Below are positions 1-11,515 of a DNA stretch of 64,000 bases, piece after piece. Below the pieces are notes generated by a model. That model ran no database searches and was not told the DNA's origin. It saw only the letters and a list, made by a program, of their open reading frames with translations. The DNA is taken from positions 11,405,546 through 11,469,545 of the forward strand of contig JADWOT020000010.1 in assembly GCA_036345935.2 (NCBI GenBank). The letters run 5' to 3'. The translations under genes and the position numbers were made by a program. The stretch is from Taenia hydatigena. Taxonomy: Eukaryota > Platyhelminthes > Cestoda > Cyclophyllidea > Taeniidae. Positions within the stretch are counted from its first letter, which is position 1; every line of letters starts with the position of its first letter.

Positions 1-862
1 CAGTGATTCCAGCCTCTTGCCAAAAAGAGAATGAATGAAGGATTGAATGATCTACCTCGCATCCAAACACAGCTGCCTCCAATGTGGATGCAAAGCGCGT
101 CAACTCCTCAATATACACTTGACAAAATATTGTAGATTCTGTTGTTGGTCATCGTTAGTTTTCCTTCCTCACCACAATATGCGGTGCAGTAATTAGTTGA
201 GGCAGTGGACATTCACTCCACCCACATGAGTATGATTGCAGGCCTTCTAGAACGAAGGGCCAAACAGTTGCAATAAGTGAAATGGAATGAGGCTTGGTTG
301 ACGACAGGACTGCTGGAGCATCAATTGAAGCTCCCATCATCAACTCTGACAACACCAGACAACTATTTTGAAGACTGTTATCCTGACATCAAACATTGGA
401 AGAACTGAGTTGAGGCTGGCAGTGATTGAGTTGGGGGAGCTCTTGAGGAATCAGGACAGTCGACGAGCATACGGCATCCCTCACGGTGACTTGGACTTAC
501 AGCTTGAACTATCCAATAAGGCATCAGTGTTGCCTCGTTTGCGGACAGGTGAGGTGAGGTGAGGTGGACACCGCATCGAGTGACTTCGAAAACACTAACG
601 CGACTCAAGTGGCGAGCGCACTGACATCGCATTATCTCCTCCCACTACTGAACTTGCATGTACAAAGAGTCGGTGCCACCGCTTAAATTCAAGGCAGGCA
701 ATTCGAAACTGGCTTCCACAAGTGGAGGGCAACAATCGCAAATGCAGGCAATCCACCAGTGAACACCACAGCAATGTCCAAATGTTGTCTATCAGCGCGC
801 CATGTAGTACAGCCTGAGAACATGACCCCAATGACATGACTCGTGTGTGCGAGTACGCGTGT
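1..862 (-). repeat. Segmental repeat A, copy 1 (cut by window start)
   Basis: This block matches the reverse complement of 7,575-8,686 (copy 2) and runs in the same direction as 62,660-63,585 (copy 5). The shared stretches include the ATTC-rich end, the segment around 180-340 and the segment around 660-820. A short GGTGA run (548-562, three units) sits where copy 2 carries a ten-unit run. The frame open at 595-837 on the minus strand also stays open in copy 2, but nothing identifies a protein. I treat the block as non-coding duplicated DNA. Confidence 0.75.
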
Positions 863-2971
863 CCAACTCCTTGTCGACTGACAGTCGAACGCGCACTGTT
901 CTTCGCTTTCGTCGGCGCTTTCGAGGCATCTACACTCTCCTCTTTGATGGGGCTTTACAGTGCGCGCAGGCAAAGAACCGAGATAATTAACTAAGAACTC
1001 GCGTCTGCTCATTTAGGCAAGAACTTAGAAGTAAGTCGCCGAATTCTTTTTTTATTTGCATCTTAGTCACATTTGCGCCACTAAATAGTACTTTCGCAAG
1101 CCTGCAAACGTCAGCAGGCATATTGCATTAGTGTTAGTTGCCAAGTGTTGCTGGCCTATTTGAAATGCACTGTTGCAATCCAATGCGTGGCCAGACTGGA
1201 GTAGGCCAGACTTCGGCAGACTACTCCACCGCCTCGTTTGTCAATCCACTTCACGAGAAAGGCATCGATAGCCAAATGAGAATTCTCCATTTAGTCTCGC
1301 ATCGAGTTGGAAACAAGATGCACACATTGGGTCACTTGGTCCAATAGAGTCTGCAGTGCATGGCCAAGCTTAGTGCCGATTCCGCTAATGTGTCTCATTC
1401 ATCCTATGATGCTGACTGAGCGACCAACTACGCGATCGACAAAGCTGTGACGAGGTCAATTCCCCTTTCTGATGCGCGCTGCATCGATATTAAGGGCCTC
1501 AAGATGCAAGTTCAAAGCACTGCAAAGAGCGTGTTTTTTGGTCAAGAAGACGATCGGTTGTGGCTAGTCAGGTAACCAATGGCTAACTGTCAGTGGTTCA
1601 GTTTAAGTAGAGGAGGCCTGCCGAACAATCCAAAGTGACCAAGTGGAGGCATTCGTCGACATCGGTAGTTACATTACAGTGATTCCAACGCCTGCAGACA
1701 TCAAGGGACCTTTTCATCAGTCTGGAAGACAACTGACTAGGCATTCGGCTCAGCCCCTTAATAACCTTTCCAATGTCCACTCATGCGGAGCTTTTCAGAC
1801 GCGCAAAGAAGCACACAGTGTGAAGGTAGATGGAGTATTGATGGGAAAGGGATGCATTTCCAACAGTTTTGTAATAGACCTAATATATAGACCGTGAGAA
1901 GGCAAAAGATTGGACATAATCAATGGAGTAAGCTAAAGTTCAGATCAAATATACCTACTGGCCATCACTCTTGTGAATACAATGAGCTAACATAGTGGGA
2001 TGAGATAGGAAATGGAAGAACTGACACGAAACGAGGCAAGGATCATTAAGTGTAGGGCAGTACACTATGCGTTGTCTGGTCTGCGGCAAGTGGATGGTGG
2101 AAAGAGACAGACAACGAAGGACGAGTGGAGCTCACAGAATGGGCATTGGTGAAGAATGCCGCAAAAGAAGGAAAGGAAGAAGCAATAGAAATAACTTTAT
2201 CTTGATCAATTGTTAAAGTAAAACTCCAACGAGGCACAGGGTTAGTATGATATTGGCCTTCACTGAAATGGGAGTTAAGTGCATGAACTTGCAGCTGCCT
2301 GTCTGTTTTGTCAGGTTGATTGAGGAAATGGGGCATTGCAGGACGTGGTAATGCAGCAGTGTGTTGGGCGTGGAAAGAGTAGTACTGGAAGAATGAGACC
2401 CACCTACGGAAGGCACGTTGAACCAGACCTTGAGAAGGGAGGAGGCGGCGAAATTATTCGCCTCCACCTCAGGTCCTAATGTACCAAGTAGCCCTACATG
2501 GTTATGTTGTTTCTGCATACATGCGAGACCGAATGAAAATACTCATTTGACCTCGATATACTTTGAGCTAGTTGCGACTGGCAAACGAAGTAGCACTTGA
2601 GTGATAGTCTATGGCGGTGGCTATGAATCATGCGCGGTCGGCTAAAGAGACTAGCCAAGCCTGACTCACTGGGACAAGCCTTTGCTTTGGCCTCCCACAG
2701 TGTTTGTAGCGTAGGCTAACGACAATTAGCAGACGACGCAAGTGAGATTGCAGTATGGGTATGAAAAGAGACTGGTGACTCGCCTCCACAGAATTCAATG
2801 GAATAACCATGTGTAAATCCTTGGAGAACTATACTAATCGCGTGCCCAAGCAAACCACTGGCCCTCACTAAAAGCGTAGGAGAACAGTTGTTTAGCTAGG
2901 ACGAAAGGAGGAGTTGAAGGTTGAGGGGAAAGAGAAGATACCAGGCAGCGTAATACTCACTCAATTTGGAA
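863..2971 (+). repeat. Segmental repeat B, copy 1
   Basis: This block is nearly identical in long stretches to 37,700-39,784 (copy 3, same direction) and matches the reverse complement of 9,086-10,985 (copy 2). Two 60-codon open frames, for example 2,628-2,810 on the minus strand, have the same translation in copy 3, so these two copies separated recently. Relative to copy 3 it lacks about 26 bases near 2,050 and keeps about 40 bases near 1,935-1,975 that copy 3 lost. Its right end abuts a GP50-like relic exon at the same base as in the other two copies. No gene is recognised inside. Confidence 0.8.
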
Positions 2972-4224
2972 AGTGCCAGCATTGCTGCATGCGACGCATC
3001 CAAACAGGAGGCACTACGAGTACAGGGTAAGGAATAAGGACTATCGTTGACAGCAGCCTTCGTGCCAAAATGTATTGTTAGGAGCCGAATGCATGCGAGT
3101 GAATGCAATTGGAGAAGAGTGTGTAGGGCTTGTGTAGGGTGGACGCCTGTTTAAAACGAATCAATTTTGCATACAATTTGGTAGAGGTAGAAGGCATTTC
3201 TAATGACCCGTAGGGTTCGTGTAGTAGATGTGAATCTGAGCCCTTCGTCTGCTTGAGTGGTGATGAAGGCGGAGCCAAAAGGCCTAATCAGCAAATATTT
3301 TCCACGGAGGTGAAATCCACTTGAAGACGTCGCTTCCACTTCCCCAATTTAGGAAGGGCAGTCACACGCGGAGGTCAATTTGGCTGTTGGAGGCACGAGC
3401 AGTCAAGCCCCGTTTTTGTGTTGCTTGTGGAAATGTCCCATCAACACTTGCGTGATCCTGTTCATCATTTGCCCAGGATTCTGTGCTGTGTTAGTCCTGT
3501 GCCTTATTTCTCCTCAAAATGTAGGATGATCTTGAAATGAACGAAGTCATTAAATGCCCATGGTGGCGTATTACTCCTCAAGAACCTGCAACGTCTTCCC
3601 GCAGTGAGTTTGTTGAACATTCAATCGGATAATTTCTCCTCTCCCATGAGGCAAACTGCTGTGCTAGTTAAGCTAGCCTCTGCTCAGTCAGGGCAAATTG
3701 TCGAGAGATGACACATTCGATCTGGAAATAGTTGCTTTGGACCTCACACGATGTGGTGCGCCTAGTTGTACCACATTTCAACGGAGTGTGGGGCGAAAGA
3801 GCCTTGTTGTTACCGTTGGTAGGGTGCAAGGTGGGTGAGCCTCTGCACTGACAGTGTCAAACTACTATGCTCTCTTTGTCAGGAAACATCTGTACTGCCA
3901 ATGGCTCACGGAGAGGTGATTCAAGATTATGTTAGCAAACTTAAGCAGCACAAGTACTTACGAGGCAACCAAAAGCGTTGCTTTCGATTGGGTGAATCAT
4001 CTTAAATTGGGGGATGCGGTGTTAGGTTCGAATGCGAGCCAATTCCAGAGTGGTCAGATAGCACCACGTTCTTTACGTCAAAGACCTGCCTTGTGCTTGC
4101 AAATTGCTCTGACATGAGTGTAACACGGTAAACCACGTGTTGGTACGCTGTTACTGGAAGCATTCCCAGTAGCTATTTCTGGTCCTATACTTGGCACAAC
4201 TTTCAGGTCACTACGGTAAAACCG
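2972..4224 (+). pseudogene. GP50-like antigen pseudogene P1 (exons 4-8 relic)
   Basis: This is a decayed copy of the GP50-like genes found at 25.6, 46.1 and 54.9 kb. Recognisable parts are the 3' part of exon 4 (about 2,972-3,091), exon 5 (3,310-3,412), exon 6 (3,525 to about 3,829), exon 7 (3,992-4,021, 30 bases) and exon 8 (4,207-4,224, 18 bases). Exon 7 and 8 lengths equal those of the better-preserved genes. Decay is clear: exon 5 is one base short, exon 6 is frame-broken, the exon 4 donor no longer reads GT, the exon 7 acceptor reads GG, and its donor reads TT. Exons 1-3 and the start of exon 4 are replaced by repeat B. No relic of the GPI-tail exons was found downstream. It is not expected to encode a protein. 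Confidence 0.75.
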
Positions 4225-5448
4225 GTGCATTGAAATGCTTTGCAACCATCTTCTTAATGCACACCTGGTAGCAAAAGCCGCATTTCCTGTTCTTTTCGTG
4301 GTGAATCTCACTGCTTCTTCGAATTTACAGAAGTGTGCATTCGAATTCACGGCATTAGAGGAGTTGTTCCCAGTCGTGCAAGGAATGCTTTTAGGTTCAT
4401 TGAAGCAAAAAAATGGACAATAAAGAGTGAACAACAAGGAGTAGTCAACCCGATGCCATGACACAGTGGAAATATGTCTTAATCCGGAAGTTCGACTTAA
4501 TCAGTCCACATGCTCACCAACCTCCTCGCTCCAAACCAAAGGTAACAACAAGGCTTTTACCATCGCACACCATTCAACTGTGGCATAATTAAGCTCATCG
4601 TTTCGTGTGAAGCTCTAACAAAATTGTTCTTAGATCGGATGTCCTGCCTTGAATGAGCGGATGAATGGATAATTAGAACACTGGCTTACTTCATGATCAC
4701 GCAAAATGACCTGCTTGGATGCTCAGCAAACACACGACAGAAAGGCCCTGCAGGTTGCCAAAGAGCAATATCCTGCCACAGACTCCTCCCACCACTGCGC
4801 AAATAGCAGACGAAGGCGACGAAGAGCACACAAAGACGCCCTAACTTACATTCATCGAGCCACCTGCAATCCACTTCCAACCAACAATGAGAGGTGGGGA
4901 AGTAAACTTGCAGTACAAACACGGATTCTGCTACGTGTTGGATGCTCACAAGGCAGATATTTGTACTTGTTGATACTAAATGGTGCCACTGAATTTGCAC
5001 AAGTTTGTGACAGGCAGTGGCATTTGTTTCCTTTTTTGATGCGTAGAATGAGTGGCATTCGTCTCTGTTATTCTCTCAGCCTAAACAAAAACCAGATGTG
5101 CCTGGCAGGTTTTTTAGTGTAGATGGGAGAATCTGTTCGTTTCTCTGTCTATGGACATACCCGCGTGCATGACTGCTCACCTATCTATCCTCCCACCTCT
5201 TCTTCCATCTGCTCGTTGAAGTCGGCGCATCATTGTGAGGGGCAGAAATCGACACCTTCTCCTCCCTTCACTGCGTCCATGATAGTGTTTCTGGTGGTCA
5301 TGGCTTAATCTTGATAGCGTTATTGCTACTAAGGATAATCACGAGTGTCCCACCTTGCCTTCCTCTCCTCTTTGCCTGCTGTGTCACATAAGCTTGTTGG
5401 AGTGTTGCTGAAGCAGGCACAGCTTCTGTTCAGGGTGAAAGCTGCATC
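4225..5448. other. Intergenic stretch with an R-type fragment
   Basis: No gene is recognised. The stretch 5,120-5,330 resembles 34,780-35,040, which lies inside an inverted R copy, so it is a small R fragment in the opposite direction to R1 next to it. The 138-codon open frame at 4,706-5,122 has an arginine run and no family resemblance. It is overlapped by open frames on the other strand, and I do not call it a gene. Confidence 0.45.
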
Positions 5449-7502
5449 ACGCATTTGTGCTAGACTCCCGAAATTCCTATCGTAAATGCAAAGATGTCAT
5501 CCGGATGGAGACTATTAGAGTGTTATTCAGTTTCCAGCTATAACAACCAACACCAGTGGCATCATTTTATGCATGTTGGGAGTGGGTGGCATTGAGGGTG
5601 GAGCATCTTTGGTGAGTCAGAAAATGTCACGCCGGCTGCTACCGCGGCGCTCCTACGCTTTCGTGTAGCAGTTATGACACTGCAAATGTCATGCCACATT
5701 CATGGAGAGGGTAAAGAAATACAAGTACCCTGCCTGACGACCACAAGCTGAGGCCGATCCAACCCACTTGCCCTCACTCTGCAGCACTCGTGAGTCGCAT
5801 AGCTATTAGCCATGTTGATCACCTCACCTATTTTGCTCCCATACACTCGCGCAGGATCTCGACAAGTAACCACGATGCGTGCTTGCTTTAAGGACGTCTG
5901 AAGAAAGACAAAATCTTCCACTTCCAAAGAGCGTTGCGGAACATGACAAGCTCCCATGACGAAGACGAAGGCGCATGGATGCTCTCGTTTTGCCACAGAT
6001 CTTTGGAAAGGTTGAGAGAGAAGAATTACAAATTCCAGAGAGCCGGAAACACACAACCGGTCAAGCTCGTGAGTCACTTGCACGCAAGCAAGTCAGCCGG
6101 ACTAGGTGAAGCATTCAATCCTCGCCCATCACAAACAACAGCGCCTCCACATCCAGGCGGTCCCAACAAGGATGCGGTAGTTTCGACAAGCTCGCTCACA
6201 TTAGACCGCAAGGTACAAACACCTCGACGGCGCATGTTCTGCCGTTGTTGAAGTGGAGCGGATGGGAGGAGAGGTGGGTGGGTGAGTACGTAGCTAGCCA
6301 TGCGCGTGGGTAGATCCATGGACAGAGAAATGAGCCGACCCTCCCACCACTACCTGCCCATTTGTCCAAGCCTCTACCACCCAAATAACCCATTAAGCAG
6401 ACATTCGAAAAGTGAGTAAATTAACAATTAAATCTCAACTATCCACCCGTTAAATTTATTCACTGACTTGTTTGCATGTCAAACCCACACCTTTGTCCAT
6501 GTCTCCACGAGCCGCCAATCAACAACCAGTCGTACGGCAAAAAACAATGAAGCCAAAGCTAATTACCACTACGACTAAAGCGAGGCCAGATATCTCTCCA
6601 AGGCTACTTCATCGCCACAGTAGAGGAGGCAAACAGGCTGGGATGACTAGTGTGCTGCCTTCACACTCATCACCAAAGCACTGCATCTCCCATAAACGCT
6701 TCACTCATTCATTCATTCACCCATTCATCCACGTTTCGAAGGCAACCATCCAAAGAAAGCCTCTTTCCACAATAATCAGGCGACAAAGTTTGGTGGTTTG
6801 GACTATGAGCACTAGACGGAGCCTTATCCACTCAAAGTCGTGTCTTTTCCTATGTCCATCCGCTCCACTGCAAACAACACAACACTAACAAAGCAACCGA
6901 CAAAATTGCTTGACAATGCGCTAAATCTAAGTTAAACGAGAATATGGTGATCAAATTTCAATAAGGCTTTTCCCAAGTCAGCAAAGCAGCAGCAGCAGCA
7001 GCAGCAGGTATCTATGCAGATTATAAGGTAGATTGCTGTACCACATCCTATCAACATCCATCATGCCCAAACCGATAATAACAGCTCCATGCCACTCTAA
7101 ATTAAACACTGACGACTTGTCTTAAACAGATTCCGCAAAAGTACATTCACTTACACCACAGAAACGGCTATACACAATGGTGGAGACAATAGGCAAGCGC
7201 AAACCACTTGGCCTTTTCACAGAAAAACTAGAACAAATGGCATTGTCGGCCACAAAATAGAATCAATTCAGTCAAAGTGATGGTCTCACGTCAACGAACG
7301 CACACATCTGACTTGCGAACATTCAACACACGCCAACCCCAAGTGAATGAGTTCGAATAACCAGTGGCGGAGGAGGGTGCGATAGCACAGACTATCGCTC
7401 CAACTATGCACATACAAGTGGACCACGTGGGAATTCAAAAAGCAGCATAAGGCAGATGAAAAAGACAACACATCATAGCAAGGCGGTACACTTCTTCATC
7501 AT
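5449..7502 (+). repeat. Segmental repeat R, copy 1
   Basis: The block runs parallel to 41,609-43,275 (R5), with an easily followed match at both ends and at several internal points. R5 lacks part of the middle (about 6,330-6,650). Shared internal marks are the stretch near 6,095-6,130, the AGC/CAG triplet run at 6,985-7,007, and the segment 7,020-7,260. No long open frame is conserved between copies, so it is best read as a non-coding dispersed repeat. Confidence 0.7.
6985..7007 (+). repeat. (AGC)n triplet microsatellite in R1
   Basis: About seven to eight AGC triplets. A shorter run occurs at the matching place in R5 (42,871-42,886), and the complementary run occurs in inverted R7 (61,512-61,532, seven GCT). 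Confidence 0.85.
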
Positions 7503-7985
7503 GCTACACGATTTGCGTTCTTCATTTATGCGAATGCGCTTAATTGTAATGCAAACACTGTTTGCTGACGGCAAATCTAACTCCATCAACCCTTTCGTGC
7601 TGTTCTGTTGAAGTGACGTTGGGTTGTGTGAAGAGATGAGACCTCAAGTAAACGTCATTCACGCTCCCAAGCAGACCCAACCCGGACACGCGTACTCGCA
7701 CACAAGTGTCATGCCAATGGGGTCATGTTCTCAGGCTGTGCTACATGGCGCGCTGATAGACAACATTTGGACATTGCTGTGGTGTTCACTGGTGGATTGC
7801 CTGCATTTGCGATTGTTGCCCTCCACTTGTGGAAGCCAGTTTCGAATTGCATGCATTGAATTTAAGCGGTGGCACCGACTCTTTGTGTATGCAAGGTTAG
7901 TAGTGGGAGTCAATGCTGCGATGTCGGTGCGGCTGCCACTTGATTCGGGTGAGCGTTATCGAAGTCACTTGATGCCGTGTCCACC

Positions 7986-8035
7986 TCACCTCACCTCACC
8001 TCACCTCACCTCACCTCACCTCACCTCACCTCACC
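7986..8035 (+). repeat. (TCACC)10 minisatellite
   Basis: Ten perfect five-base units. The complementary motif GGTGA occurs three times at the same place in repeat A copy 1 (548-562) and is essentially absent in copy 5 (near 63,210). Confidence 0.95.
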
Positions 8036-8534
8036 TGTCCGCAAACGAGGCAACACTGATGCCTTACTGGGTAGTTCAAGCTGTAAGTCCAAGTCACCGT
8101 GAGAGATGCCGCATGCTCGTCCACAGTTCTGATTCCTCAAGAGTTCCTCCAACTCAATCATTGCCAGCCAGAACTCAGTTCTGCCAAAGTTAGATGTCAG
8201 AATAATAGTCTCCAAAATAGATATCTGGTGTTGTCAGAGTTGATAATGAGAGCTTCAATTGATGCTTCAGCACTCCTGTCGTCAACCAAGCCTCATTCCA
8301 TTTGACTTATTGCAACTGTTTGGCCCTTCGTTCTAGAAGGCCTGCAATCATACCGATGTGGGTGGAGTGAATGTCCACTGCCTCAACTAATTACTGCATC
8401 GCATATTGTGATGCAGAAGGAAAAATTAAAGTGACCAACAACAACATCGACAATGTTTAGTCGAATAAATGCTGAGAAGTTGACGCCAAAAGGGTCCACA
8501 TTGGGGGGCAGCTGTGTTCGGATGCGAGTCGGAT

Positions 8535-8600
8535 CATTCATTCATTCATTCATTCATTCATTCATTCGTCCATTTATTCATTCATTCATTCATTCATTCT
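8535..8600 (+). repeat. (ATTC)n tetranucleotide microsatellite
   Basis: Two runs of CATT/ATTC units are separated by a short interruption near 8,567-8,575. Shorter ATTC runs mark the same place in A copy 1 (near 25-45) and copy 4 (near 44,846-44,866). Confidence 0.9.
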
Positions 8601-8686
8601 CTTTTAGGTAGGAAGCTGAAATCACTGCTCTTCACAAGTTGTGATGGTCGAGTGCGGCGGATGTTCTGCCACTTGGTGCGCCTTTG

Positions 8687-9085
8687 TGTGACTGCCCTTC
8701 CTAAATTGGGAAAGTAAAAGCGACGTCTTCAAGTGGATTTCACCTCCGTGGAAAGTATTTGGTGATTAGGCCTTTTGGCTCTGCCTTCATCACCACTCAG
8801 GCAAACGAAGGACTCAGATTCACATCTACTACACGAACCCTAAGGGTCATTAGAAATGCCTTCTACCTCTACCAAATTGTATGCAAAATTGATTCGTTTT
8901 AAACAGGCGTCCACCCTACACAAGCCCTACACACTCTTCTCCAATTGCATTCACTCGCATGCATTCGGCTCCTAACAATACATTTTTGCACGAAGGCTGC
9001 TGTCAACGATAGTCCTTATTCCTTGCACTGTACTCGTAGTGCCTCCTGTTTGGATGCGTCGCATGCAGCAATGCTGGCACTTTCC
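8687..9085 (-). pseudogene. GP50-like antigen pseudogene P2 (exons 4-5 fragment)
   Basis: On the minus strand, 9,085-8,687 repeats P1 from its junction with repeat B through exon 4, the following intron and part of exon 5. The match stops inside exon 5, at the position of base 3,373 in P1, where repeat A copy 2 begins. The exon 4/repeat B junction is the same as in P1 and P3. It encodes nothing intact. Confidence 0.7.
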
Positions 9086-11515
9086 AAATTGAGTGAGTAT
9101 TACGCCGCCTAGCGTCTTCTCTTTCATATCTATTTGTCCTTCTCTTTCCCCTCAACCTTCAACTCCTCCTTTCGTCCTAGCTAAGCAACTGTTCTCCTAC
9201 GCTTTTAATGAGGGCCAGTGGTTTGCTTGAGCACGCGATTAGTATAGTTTTCCAAGAATTTACACATGGTTATTCCATTGAAATCTGTGGAGGCGAATCA
9301 CCAGTCTCTTTTCATACCCATACTGCAATCTCAGTTGCGTCGTCTGCTAATTGTCGTTAGCCTACGCTACAAACACTGTGGGAGGCCAAAGCAAAGCCTT
9401 GTCCCAGTGAGTCAGGCTTGGCTAGTCTCTTTAGCCGACCGCGCATGATTCATGGCCACCGCCATAGACTATCACTCAAGTGCTACTTCGTTTGCCAGTC
9501 GCTACTGGCTCAAAGTATATCGAGGTCAAATGAGTATTTTCATTCGGTCTCGCATGTATGCAGAAACAAGAAAACCATGTGGGGCTACTTGGTACATTAG
9601 GACCTGAGGTGGAGGCGAATAATTCCGCCCCCTCCTCCCTTCTCAAGGCCTGGTTCAACGTGCCTTCCGTAGGTGGGTCTCATTATTCCAGTACTGCTCT
9701 TTCCACGCCCCAACACACTGCTGCATTACCACGTCCTGCAATGCCCCATTTCCTCAATCAACCTGACAAAACAGACAGGCAGCTGCAAGTTCATGCACCC
9801 AACTCCCATTTCAGTGAAGGCAAATATCATACTAACCCTGTGCCTCGTTGGGGTTTTACTTTAACACTTGATCAAGATAACGTCATTTCTATTGCTTCTT
9901 CCTTTCCTTCTTTTGCGGCATTCTTCACCGATGCCGATTCTGTGAGCTCCACTCGTCCTTCGTTTTCTGCCTCTTTCCACCATCCACTTGCCCCAGACCA
10001 GACAAGGTATAGTGGACTGCCCTACACCTTGCCAATGAATGTATCATATCTTCAACTGATCATTGCCTCGTTGAGCGCCAGTTCTTCTATTTCCTGCCTC
10101 ATCTCACTATTTTAGCTCATTGTATTCACAAGATTGGCGGTCAGTAGGTGTATTTGATCTAAACTTTAGCCTACTCTATTGATTATGTCCAATCTTTTGC
10201 CTTCTCACGGTCTATATATTAGGTCTACTACAAAACTGTTGGAAATGCATCCCTTTCCCATCAATACTCCGTCTACCTTCACACTGTGTGCCTCTTTGCG
10301 CGTCTGTAAAGCTCCGCATGAGTGGACATTGGAAAGGTTATTAAGGGGCTGAGCCGAATGCCTAGTCAGTTTTCTGTCAAACTGATGATTAGGTCCCTTG
10401 TTGTCTGCAGGTGTTGGAATCACTGTAATGTAACCACCGATGTCGACGAATGTAGCATAGGATGAACGAGACACATTAGCAGACTCTATTGGACCAAGTG
10501 ACCTAATGTGTGCATCTTGTTTCCAACTCAATGCGAGACTAAATGGAGAATTCTCATTTGGCTATCGATGCCTTTCTCGTGAAGTGAATTGACAAACGAG
10601 GCGGTGGAGTAGTCTGCCGAAGTCTGGCCTACTCCAGTCTGGTCATGCATTGGATTGCTACAGTGCATTTCAAATAAGCCAACAACACTTGGCAACTAAC
10701 ACTAATGCAATATGCCTGCTGACGTTTGTGGGCTTGCGAAAGTACTATTTAGTGGCGCAAATGTGACTAAGATGCAAATAGAAAAAGAAATTGGCGACTC
10801 ACTTCTAAGTTCTTAACGAAATGAGCAAACGCAAATTCTTGGTTAATTTTCTCGGTTCTTTGCCTGTGCACACTGTTAAGCCCCATCAAAGAGGAGGGTG
10901 TGGATGCCTTGAAAGCGCCGACGGAAACGAAGAACAGTGCGCGTTCACTTGTCACTCGATGTGGAGTTGGAGGTTGAGGAGGAAAGAGAAGGAAGACACA
11001 AATTGAAAGCAAGGAGGTTCAAGTCCAAATTCAGCTCAGTCTGATTTGGAAATCGCAAGCGCTGCAACGAGCCTTACAAATGCATTGAAGTTCGCCACCT
11101 GAGCACTCTTGTTGCAGCGACTGCGTGGACGAAAGTCGTGAATGCACGTTCAATGGTGAGGCCGACTATGCGTGCACCACGAGTGTTTCGCCAACGGAGA
11201 CGAGAATTCCCATCCATTCGGTTGCTCCCACCCACCCGCCGCCTCGCCTGACGATGAACTGCTGTGAACTGAGATTGCGTGTGTCAGTGTCCTGCCGTCT
11301 ATCGATCGCTTCACCAGTTGACCAATACGCGACTACTTTGAGACTAACGCTCCCATCGATCGATCAACTGATCGATTGATCAATCAGTGCGCGTGAGTCA
11401 GTGGTGGGATGCACGTGGAAATCACTAGTTCACATTCACGTCATTCGCCTGCTGAATTTTCACCTGAAGCAACTACGAGTTTACCAATCTGTCTTTATGA
11501 TTTTCGACTTTTGAA
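9086..11515 (-). repeat. Segmental repeat B, copy 2 (inverted)
   Basis: This block is the reverse complement of 37,130-39,784 (copy 3) along its whole length and of 863-2,971 (copy 1) over the shared part. It has lost about 250 bases (near 10,457) that are present in copy 1 at about 1,400-1,650. An open frame of 185 codons (9,558-10,115, +) exists only here. Copies 1 and 3 have one C fewer in the run near 9,708, which shifts the frame. No gene is recognised. Confidence 0.8.

Larger units (their letters stand above)
7575..8686 (+). repeat. Segmental repeat A, copy 2
   Basis: This copy is inverted relative to copies 1 and 5 and parallel to copies 3 and 4. It carries a ten-unit TCACC run and a long ATTC run. 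A 189-codon open frame (7,624-8,193) crosses the TCACC run only because the pentamer keeps its frame phase. The corresponding frame is not maintained across that point in copy 1, so I do not call it a gene. The right edge cuts into exon 5 of a GP50-like relic (P2). Confidence 0.75.

Noticed and set aside
4706..5122. 138-codon arginine-rich frame
   Set aside because: Opposite-strand frames overlap it, no conserved partner was found, and there is no splice or promoter context.
7624..8193. 189-codon frame in repeat A copy 2 as a gene
   Set aside because: Its middle is the TCACC pentamer run, which is variable in number between copies, and downstream frame is not conserved.
7986..8600. CRISPR-like array
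   Set aside because: The runs are simple tandem pentamers and tetramers without spacers, in a eukaryotic context.
9558..10115. 185-codon open frame on the + strand in repeat B copy 2
   Set aside because: It is open only because of one extra C near 9,708. The two other B copies are broken there, and no family features or splice context were seen.
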